Positions 53,993 through 61,273 of a DNA stretch of 64,000 nt are shown one piece after another. The translations under genes and the position numbers were made by a program. Location: contig KB906736.1 of NCBI GenBank assembly GCA_000381585.1, positions 1-64,000 of the forward strand. The letters run 5' to 3'. Every line of letters starts with the position of its first letter. The first letter of the stretch is position 1. The notes beneath the pieces were generated by a model that saw only the letters and a list, made by a program, of their open reading frames with translations, was not told the DNA's origin and did not search any database. Source of the stretch: Acidobacteriaceae bacterium KBS 83 (GTDB taxonomy: Bacteria; Acidobacteriota; Terriglobia; Terriglobales; Acidobacteriaceae).

Positions 53993-54790
53993 ATGTCCTC
54001 AAAAAGAGCAGACGACCTGCTCCGCATCCGTTGTGCCCTGGAATCCGTAGCGAACATGATCCAGGGGGTCAACCATCATGAAGTCTCCGTAAGCTATTCG
54101 CCGAATGGAGACCCTGTCACCGCCTTAGACCGCGCCATCAATCGCGTTCTGCATGAAAATCTTCCACAAAATGGAGAGGCCTGGCTATCGGAGGAGAGTC
54201 AAGACGATCTTAGTCGATTGCATTCGTCTCGTGTCTGGGTCGTCGACCCCATTGACGGTACTAGAGAGTATGTCGAGGGCTTACCAATGTGGTGCGTGTC
54301 TGTCGGGCTGGTTGAAGACAGCCAGGCCGTTGCCGGTGGGATCCTTAATCCATCGACCGGGGAGATGTTCCTGGGATCGATAGAGACGGGCTTTGAGTTA
54401 TTGGGGCCGATCAGGGTGCAGTCGGGCCTTGACAATGGCACCCCTCCCCGTATGTTGGTGAGCCGTAAGGAGTACGGGCAGGGCAAGTGGACTAGCTTTG
54501 AGTGCTCCGAACTGACAATTACGCCGGTGGGATCGATCGCATACCGGCTCGCTCAGGTGGCCGCCGGTTACGCCGAAGCGACCTGCACTTTCGATCCACG
54601 AAGCGAATGGGATGTTGCCGCCGGGGTGGCCCTTATTTACGCAACTGGCGGCAGAGTGCAGGCGTTCGACGGAACCCCCATCCGCTTCAATCAGAAGGTT
54701 CCCAACGTGCAGAGCTTTTTTGCATTCGGAAAAGAATGCCCCGCCTCAGTACCGAAGAAATGCGGAGTAGCCATGAGTCCCGAAACGTAA
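53993..54790 (+). CDS. CysQ-like 3'(2'),5'-bisphosphate nucleotidase / inositol-phosphatase family
   Basis: The 265-residue protein has the FIG/IMPase metal motifs: Glu in WLSEESQDD, WVVDPIDGTREYVEGLP, and EWDVAAGVALIYATGG. CysQ members hydrolyse PAP to AMP, relieving product inhibition of sulfotransferases; other members act on inositol phosphates. The setting between a sulfotransferase and cysNC favours PAP. ATG 53993 (MSSKRADDLLRIR) is chosen; the frame is open to 53891. Confidence 0.85.
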   Translation: MSSKRADDLLRIRCALESVANMIQGVNHHEVSVSYSPNGDPVTALDRAINRVLHENLPQNGEAWLSEESQDDLSRLHSSRVWVVDPIDGTREYVEGLPMWCVSVGLVEDSQAVAGGILNPSTGEMFLGSIETGFELLGPIRVQSGLDNGTPPRMLVSRKEYGQGKWTSFECSELTITPVGSIAYRLAQVAAGYAEATCTFDPRSEWDVAAGVALIYATGGRVQAFDGTPIRFNQKVPNVQSFFAFGKECPASVPKKCGVAMSPET

Positions 54791-54841
54791 TTAGCAAAGG
54801 GGTTAAGCGTCAACAAAGTTAACTACCTGGAGGTTAACTGC

Positions 54842-56665
54842 CTAGAGCCGTGTCATGGGCGAATCCGGTAGGTAATCTTCCCGCGACTCGGAGAGGCGTG
54901 CCTCCACGGCGTCCACGATCTTCTGTGCGCTCTCTGCAATCGTTTCGCGATCGGTCCGGCACTCGACTTCCGGAGACAAAGGCGGCTCATACGGGTCGTC
55001 GATGCCGGTGAATCCCGGAATCTCGCCCGCTCGTGCTCTACGATAAAGGCCTTTCACATCGCGCTCTTCGCAGGTACCGATGGGTGCGTTCACGTAAACC
55101 TCAAGGAAGTTCGTGATGCGCGCGCGCACCTCATCCCGGACTTCCCGATAGGGCGAGATCGCTGAAACGATTGCAATCACACCGTGACGCGCCAGCATCT
55201 CTGCGACAAATCCGATGCGCTTGATATTTTCGTTCCGGTCCTCTTTGCTGAAGCTCAGACCCCGAGACAGGTGCTGGCGTACCTCGTCCCCGTCAAGCAA
55301 TTCGACGCGGTGGCCGCGCGCCCAGAGACGCTCGTATACCGCCCTACTGAGAGTGGATTTGCCGGCGGAACTGAGACCGGTTAACCACACCGTTACTCCG
55401 TCCGGAATGGCGGTACGCGCCCGGGAAGCTCGGTCCTCCTGGACTTCCTCGATCATTCCGGCGCCAACCGTCAGATTTGTTATGGGATCAACAAAGATGA
55501 AGCTACCCGTCTTGCGATCCACCTGGTAGGGATCGCAAAAGAGAGAACGATGTGTCTGCAAGGTGACAATCCCGATATCGTTCAGACCCAGGGAAATTGC
55601 CGGCTGTTCACTCAAGTTCGTAAGATCCAGTCGAGAGTGAATTTTCGTCACCTCGCCGCAGACGATCTGCGACATGTGCTTTAGAAGGTAGGGACGGTTG
55701 GCCGCGAGAGGCATCTCGGACATCCAGACGACCCGGGCGCGGAAGGTGCGGGAGGATTGAGGCGGATTCGTTGTGTCAGCAAGCACGTCTCCGCGGCTGA
55801 CGTCGACGTGATCGTCTAGACAGAGTGAGACGGACATCGGCGCGAAGGCCTCCATCAGATCACCCTGGAAGGAAGGGATGCGAGCAACGCGCACCTTCCT
55901 GCGTGAAGGAAATACCTCGATCTCGTCGCCAACGGCAACCGAACCGGAGACAATCTGCCCGGCATATCCCCGGTAATCTTCTGCCCGAATCACATGCTGA
56001 ACGGGCATTCGAAACGGGCGGCCATTCGCGCTTTCTGCAACCGGCACGGTTTCCAGATACTCGAGAACAGAGGGGCCGTTAAACCAATCCATTCGTTTGC
56101 TTGGCTGTACGACATTGTCACCATCGGTGGCGACCACCGGAACAAAGTAGAAGTGGGCGCCATCCAAACGGTCCTGTACAGATTCGAACTGGCGCCGGAT
56201 ACCCTCAAATACATCCTCACGAAAGCCAACCAGATCCATCTTGTTTACGACCACTACGAAGTTTCGGATGCCAAGCAGCCACGCGATAAACGCATGGCGA
56301 ATGGTCTGCGGCAGAACTCCTTTGCGTGCATCCATGAGCACGAGGGAGACCTGCGCGGTGGACGCGCCAGTCGCCATATTGCGTGTGTACTGCTCGTGGC
56401 CGGGAGTATCGGCAATGATGAATTTTCTGCGTTTGGTAGAGAAATAGCGGTACGCGACGTCGATGGTGATGCCCTGCTCGCGTTCCGCTCGCAGGCCGTC
56501 GGTCACGAACGCCAGTTCGAGGGCTCCATTACGCGAGGCACGACCGATGGCCTGCAGCTGGTCATCGTAGATGCCGCCGCTGTCATAGAGGAGGCGGCCG
56601 ATCAAGCTCGACTTGCCGTCGTCCACGCTTCCTGCCGTACTGAGTCGAAGCAGTTCCAGAGGCAT
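54842..56665 (-). CDS. cysNC: Bifunctional sulfate adenylyltransferase subunit 1 / APS kinase
   Basis: The N-terminal 420 residues are the CysN GTPase: LSTAGSVDDGKSSLIGRLLYD (P-loop), EREQGITIDVAYRYF (switch I), IADTPGHEQYTRNMATGAS, VVVNKMDLVGF. The C-terminal 190 residues are APS kinase: TVWLTGLSSAGKSTLSRAVYE and ELLDGDEVRQHLSRGLSFS, then GIDDPYEPPLSPEVEC. Together with CysD it makes APS from sulfate and ATP, then PAPS. Its ATG lies one base after the cysD stop. Confidence 0.96.
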   Translation of the reverse strand: MPLELLRLSTAGSVDDGKSSLIGRLLYDSGGIYDDQLQAIGRASRNGALELAFVTDGLRAEREQGITIDVAYRYFSTKRRKFIIADTPGHEQYTRNMATGASTAQVSLVLMDARKGVLPQTIRHAFIAWLLGIRNFVVVVNKMDLVGFREDVFEGIRRQFESVQDRLDGAHFYFVPVVATDGDNVVQPSKRMDWFNGPSVLEYLETVPVAESANGRPFRMPVQHVIRAEDYRGYAGQIVSGSVAVGDEIEVFPSRRKVRVARIPSFQGDLMEAFAPMSVSLCLDDHVDVSRGDVLADTTNPPQSSRTFRARVVWMSEMPLAANRPYLLKHMSQIVCGEVTKIHSRLDLTNLSEQPAISLGLNDIGIVTLQTHRSLFCDPYQVDRKTGSFIFVDPITNLTVGAGMIEEVQEDRASRARTAIPDGVTVWLTGLSSAGKSTLSRAVYERLWARGHRVELLDGDEVRQHLSRGLSFSKEDRNENIKRIGFVAEMLARHGVIAIVSAISPYREVRDEVRARITNFLEVYVNAPIGTCEERDVKGLYRRARAGEIPGFTGIDDPYEPPLSPEVECRTDRETIAESAQKIVDAVEARLSESREDYLPDSPMTRL

Positions 56666-56666
56666 G

Positions 56667-57539
56667 CTAGAAATATCCCTCCCGCTTCTTCTGTTCCATA
56701 GAACCTTCCTGGTCGTGGTCGATGACCCGGTTTTCCCGTTCAGACTTTTTTATCAGGCGCAGCTCGGAAATGATGTCGGCCACCGTCGTTGCTGTCGATC
56801 GCACAGCGCCCGTGCAATAGGTGCAGCCCAGGGATCGCATGCGGCAGACAACATTCACCGGCTTCTCTCCCGGCATCATGGGTGGATTGTGCTCCGGAGA
56901 GATCAAGGAGTCGCCGCGGACCAGCATCGGCCGCTCGCGCGCGAAATAAAGCGGCACGATGGGTATGTTCTCGGCCTCTATGTATTCCCAGACGTCAAGC
57001 TCGGTCCAGTTTGACAGGGGAAAGACGCGGATGCTCTCTCCTTTGTTGATTCGCCCGTTGTAGATATTCCACAGCTCCGGCCGCTGGCTCTTCGGGTCCC
57101 ACTGGCCCAGGTTGTCGCGGAATGAGTACACACGCTCTTTGGCACGTGACTTTTCCTCGTCGCGGCGGGCTCCTCCGATTGCAGCGTCAAAGCCACCTTG
57201 CTTCAGAGCTTCGAGAAGCGCACCAGTCTTCAGCGCAGCGCAACACTTTTGGGTGCCGAGACGGAACGGGCTGGCTCCTTCTGCCAGACTCTTCACAGCG
57301 GAGTGCGCAATGAGTTGCAGACCGAGCTCCGCGGCGATCCGGTCGCGAAACTCGATCATTTCGTGAAATTTGTAAGAAGTATCGATATGGAGAAGCGGGA
57401 AGGGCGGCTTCGCGGGGAAAAACGCCTTCTGTGCGAGCCTCAGCATCACTGAGGAGTCTTTCCCTATCGAGTAGAGCATTACCGGGCGCGAGAATTCAGC
57501 CACAACCTCGCGGAGGATGTGAATACTCTCCGCTTCCAA
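56667..57539 (-). CDS. cysD: Sulfate adenylyltransferase subunit 2
   Basis: CysD is the ATP-pyrophosphatase half of sulfate adenylyltransferase. The PP-loop is [18 protein letters not shown], and [28 protein letters not shown] and [14 protein letters not shown] are family blocks. The C-terminal KKREGYF is exact. The first standard start is TTG 57539, but in-frame codons upstream encode SHLEA, matching the normal beginning of CysD; CTG 57557 in place of ATG is possible. It is coupled to cysNC. Confidence 0.95.
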   Translation of the reverse strand: MEAESIHILREVVAEFSRPVMLYSIGKDSSVMLRLAQKAFFPAKPPFPLLHIDTSYKFHEMIEFRDRIAAELGLQLIAHSAVKSLAEGASPFRLGTQKCCAALKTGALLEALKQGGFDAAIGGARRDEEKSRAKERVYSFRDNLGQWDPKSQRPELWNIYNGRINKGESIRVFPLSNWTELDVWEYIEAENIPIVPLYFARERPMLVRGDSLISPEHNPPMMPGEKPVNVVCRMRSLGCTYCTGAVRSTATTVADIISELRLIKKSERENRVIDHDQEGSMEQKKREGYF

Positions 57540-57836
57540 TGCTTCCAGATGAGACAGCGCCCGAGCAGCCAGAACATTACCCCCAACCCTTAGAAGCTCA
57601 ACCGTACACCGACGGCTGCATGCGCCCGCAGGAATGAAGAGAGGGTTTCATGAAAGGCCCATCCCATCGCCCCAAACGGCACGTGCTGCGGCTATTATGC
57701 ACTGTCGGACGGCGAAAGGACCGTCTTCTAGCAGCATCGGAAGTACCTAACCGATCTGTTACATAGGTTTTCTGACGATGGCGCGGCGTCTGAAGCGGCT
57801 GGAATGGATGCCGTCCTCCAGACAGTTCCAAGGGGC

Positions 57837-58646
57837 CTACTGTGACTGTTTCCCCTGTGAAGACGCATGCGGCGCAGGGGCAGCGTGCTCCGCAGAGCAA
57901 CTCATAGACTGATAACAGAACTGCAATCCGACGATCGCGAGCCAGAACGAAAGGACAAGTCGCAAGGTGCGATTCGGAATCTTCGGCGCTATCACCGTGC
58001 CAAAGATGCCGCCGGCAATGCCCCCGATGGCCATCTTCACCAGGAGCGCCTGTGCGTATTGCCCGCCCAAGATGTGAATGCCAGTTCCTACTACGGTAAT
58101 CGCGAGCCCGAAAGTGAGATCGGTTCCGACAACCTGGGTGGCAGTAAGGTTGGTCATGCTAAGGAGAGTCACAGTTCCGAGCGCCCCTGCCCCGGAAGAA
58201 GAGAATCCGACCTCAGCGCCGATCGGAAACATGATGGCGCCGATCAGCTTTGACCGGTCGCGCGGCGGCCGCGCAATGCCCACCGGATGGAAGTGGCTGA
58301 AGATATGCCAACCCGACGCGAATAGGATGACCCCGCCGAGGACAAGGTACAACAGCGAACAGGATCCCTTTGCGGAGACATGCTTGAACCAGATCGACCC
58401 GACGATGACACCGGGGAGTCCGCCGATCAGCATGAAGCCCAGTACCCTATAGTTCACCTGTCGGCGAACGACCTGCACGGGCACGACGATCAACTTCACA
58501 ATGGCCGAGTAGGCCAGCGCCGTGGTGACCGCAATCCCCACCGGAATGTGCAGGAAAAGAATGAGCAGCGGCGCAGTGATCACGCCCGCCCCAACGCCTG
58601 TAAGAGCAATGACGACGGCAATCACGAAGCCGATGGCGAAATCCAT
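57837..58646 (-). CDS. TauE/SafE-family permease
   Basis: The 269-residue protein has about eight hydrophobic helices with the TauE/SafE pattern: an N-terminal GFVIAVVIALTGVGAGVITA and, after the loop, EVGFSSSGAGALGTVTLLSM, repeating the Gly/Ser-rich motif. These proteins export sulfite or organosulfonates, or move sulfur compounds. Placement 300 bases upstream of cysD in the same direction fits sulfur transport. ATG 58646 is chosen (MDFAIGFVIAVV); the frame is open to 58730. The 300-base gap before cysD shows nothing recognisable. Confidence 0.85.
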   Translation of the reverse strand: MDFAIGFVIAVVIALTGVGAGVITAPLLILFLHIPVGIAVTTALAYSAIVKLIVVPVQVVRRQVNYRVLGFMLIGGLPGVIVGSIWFKHVSAKGSCSLLYLVLGGVILFASGWHIFSHFHPVGIARPPRDRSKLIGAIMFPIGAEVGFSSSGAGALGTVTLLSMTNLTATQVVGTDLTFGLAITVVGTGIHILGGQYAQALLVKMAIGGIAGGIFGTVIAPKIPNRTLRLVLSFWLAIVGLQFCYQSMSCSAEHAAPAPHASSQGKQSQ

Positions 58647-58870
58647 GTTGGATGCTTTCCGAAATGAGAGTCTGGCGCAACACGTGAATTCCCTACGATT
58701 CCCGGCGGCCTCGCAGCCTATCCGATGCAACTACATTTTCGGGATGATCGCAAGATGCAATCGCGGAATTGCAGTGGAAGCTTCGGTACGGAGAATCAGT
58801 TGTGCGTTACGCCGGTGCCATCGCGCGCTCGAATTAAGCATCTGCTGGAACTGTGCGGGACCACCAAACG

Positions 58871-61273
58871 CTAGTGGGCTGTCCACTGCGGATGGCTCGT
58901 GAACAGCCCTCCCAGGAATCCGAGCTGATAGACCAGGAAGACTCCGAAACAGACACTCACCAGCCCCGAGGCGATGCCTAAGTATTGGCCGAGTCGCCTG
59001 AAGCGGCTACCGGCATAAGCGAGGGGCATCGCCATCACTGTCGTCATGCACATCATTCCAGCCATGGTGCCGGCGCCAAAGATGAGCAGGTACATGGTTG
59101 CCCACACCGGATTATGGATCGTGGACAATACCAGGAGCGCGACAGCAGCAGAGCCCGCCAGGCCGTGAACGATGCCGATGACCAAAGGTCGCATACATTG
59201 ATGCAGGCCGAAACGCCCAACGGACCGGTCCGGCAAGGCTTCGCTGCTCAGCTCTTCGCATACCTGTTCGGCCGTCCACCGTGTGCGGATCCGACCGCCT
59301 CGAGTAAAGCGGCTTTTAATTTTCTGCATGACCCCGGTGAGATTGAGCACACCGAGAAGGATCAGCATAAGGGCAACGCTGAATTCCATGGATAAACCGA
59401 GGCGCGGTGGAATGACAACGTCGAAGAGAATGATCGCGGAGCCCACGACAAAGATCGTGAGTGTGTGGCCGAGGCCCCATACGCTGCCAATGAGTGCGGC
59501 GTGGCGGATGCTTCGCTGCCTGCTCACAATCGTGGAAACGGCGACGACGTGATCCGGGTCAGTGGAGTGGCGCATCCCGAGGACCAGACCAAGACCGGCG
59601 ATAAGCAGTACCGATCCCATCTTTTGCGCTACAGGCAGGTGCAGGTTGAGGTTAGTTGCCGCGAACGCGTGAACGGCGACTGCTGCTCCGAGCAACGTCA
59701 TAAAAGCTGCTGACGCGACCGGAAGCCATCGTGTGATGAACGGACCATCGGTTACGACGCGAGACATGAAGCGCCGCGCATAGACCATGAGCACGCCGAA
59801 GCAGATCAGCACCGCAGCCAGTCCCACACTGAAGGCAACGATCAGAAAGAATCCCAGACCGACTCGGTGCAAAGCAAAGGCGCTCAACAGGACCACGAGC
59901 GCCGCCGGACATGGGATGATCCCGCCCGTGATTCCCAGTGCAAAGAGCTGAGAAAGAGTGACAGGCGTGGAAATTGCCTTGCCTGACGCGGCACGTTCGC
60001 TGCGGTTTTGGTTGGAGGAAAACCAATGACCATGTATCTGGCCCGGAGCATGCGTGTGATCGGCTTCCTTGCCGGTCCACCGGCGCAGGAACATGTAGCC
60101 GCCCAAGCCCGCGATAGTAAGTCCTGAGAGCACGCCCAGCCATGGATAGAGCTGTTCTGGAACGACGTATCGCGAAGCGTAAAGGGTAACGGCGCCCAGC
60201 GCAAAAACTCCGGCGGTATGCGAGACGGTGACTATGCTGCCAAGCAATATGGCGTGACGCGCAGTGCCGCGTGATCCGACGAGGTATGCCGCGACAATTG
60301 TCTTGCCATGTCCTGGTTCGAGCGCGTGGAGGGCTCCCAGACCCAGAGCAATCAGCGCGGCCGTAAGAAGAAACCAGAGGCTCAGGTGGCTGGTCGTGAT
60401 GAGCTCCGTAAAAGCATTGCGGGGCGTTGCCTGTTGATTCGGTTTCAGATGCAAGGATGCTGGCGGGCCGGCCGTTGTGGACGGCCGCTCGGGCACCACT
60501 CCGGGCGCCAGCGTCCGTGCCTGTATCGATCCTGCGTTAGGTTGCTGTGACGAACCTGCGCGATCGGGATGGATGGCTCGCTTCTGGCGGGCCGAGGCAG
60601 TCCCGGCTTGTTGAACGGGAGCATGGCTCAAGGGCGCACTCGCAGCGGAGGCTGCTACCGGATACCGGAACTGAACAGATGCCTGGAGATCCTGCGGAGG
60701 GCTATTCAGGAGATCCGTTGGATAGTTGGTCAGCTCTGCGCTGCGATCTGTCTGCGGCGCCGAGTTGCGGATCAGGTATCCGGCAGATGCTGGAACAACG
60801 ATCTCCTTCCATCCGGCATGCCCCTCAAAGTTGTTGTCGAAGTACTGAAGAGTAGAGCTCGTCCGGGCAGGTCCGTCAGGATACGCTGCACGGTATACAA
60901 AACCCATCTTCATCGTCGGAAGTCCGCCGGCACCTGGCGGGAAGATCACCTCCTTCGATACCAGACGTAGAGCAACCGCTTTGCCATCGATAGTGAGGAT
61001 GAGCTCACGTTTCAATGCTTCACCGCGGGCAGCAAGGAAAGCAGCCACCGCTGGAGCGTCGGCATCTGCTGGTACGTTGCCCTCCTGCAACTCCTGATAC
61101 GTAGGAATCTCCGCCAGATCGACGATGTAACGAATGCTGATTCCGTCACTCTCAAGGCTGATCTTCGAATAATGATTCACGCTGAAGTTGCCCATCGGGT
61201 GAGCGAAGGAGGCAGGAGCAACGCAGACAAGCATCAGCGCAAGGAGCAGGCGAGTCAGCCGTCTACCTGACAT
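58871..61273 (-). CDS. Fused NicO (RcnA-like) and NiCoT-like nickel/cobalt transporter
   Basis: The 800-residue protein has three parts. A signal peptide (to about residue 25) leads a periplasmic domain starting AHPMGNFSVNHYSKISLES, found in some nickel/cobalt transporters. Then comes a NicO-type membrane unit (about residues 300-545) with ALHALEPGHGKTIVAAYLVG and LFALGITGGIIPCPAALVVL. A second membrane unit (about 560-790) has LGMRHSTDPDHVVAVSTIVS, the H-x4-DH signature of NiCoT permeases, and WGLGHTLTIFVVG. The two halves usually occur in separate proteins. The direction of transport is unclear. The start overlaps the upstream TPR gene by 11 bases. Confidence 0.85.
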   Translation of the reverse strand: MSGRRLTRLLLALMLVCVAPASFAHPMGNFSVNHYSKISLESDGISIRYIVDLAEIPTYQELQEGNVPADADAPAVAAFLAARGEALKRELILTIDGKAVALRLVSKEVIFPPGAGGLPTMKMGFVYRAAYPDGPARTSSTLQYFDNNFEGHAGWKEIVVPASAGYLIRNSAPQTDRSAELTNYPTDLLNSPPQDLQASVQFRYPVAASAASAPLSHAPVQQAGTASARQKRAIHPDRAGSSQQPNAGSIQARTLAPGVVPERPSTTAGPPASLHLKPNQQATPRNAFTELITTSHLSLWFLLTAALIALGLGALHALEPGHGKTIVAAYLVGSRGTARHAILLGSIVTVSHTAGVFALGAVTLYASRYVVPEQLYPWLGVLSGLTIAGLGGYMFLRRWTGKEADHTHAPGQIHGHWFSSNQNRSERAASGKAISTPVTLSQLFALGITGGIIPCPAALVVLLSAFALHRVGLGFFLIVAFSVGLAAVLICFGVLMVYARRFMSRVVTDGPFITRWLPVASAAFMTLLGAAVAVHAFAATNLNLHLPVAQKMGSVLLIAGLGLVLGMRHSTDPDHVVAVSTIVSRQRSIRHAALIGSVWGLGHTLTIFVVGSAIILFDVVIPPRLGLSMEFSVALMLILLGVLNLTGVMQKIKSRFTRGGRIRTRWTAEQVCEELSSEALPDRSVGRFGLHQCMRPLVIGIVHGLAGSAAVALLVLSTIHNPVWATMYLLIFGAGTMAGMMCMTTVMAMPLAYAGSRFRRLGQYLGIASGLVSVCFGVFLVYQLGFLGGLFTSHPQWTAH

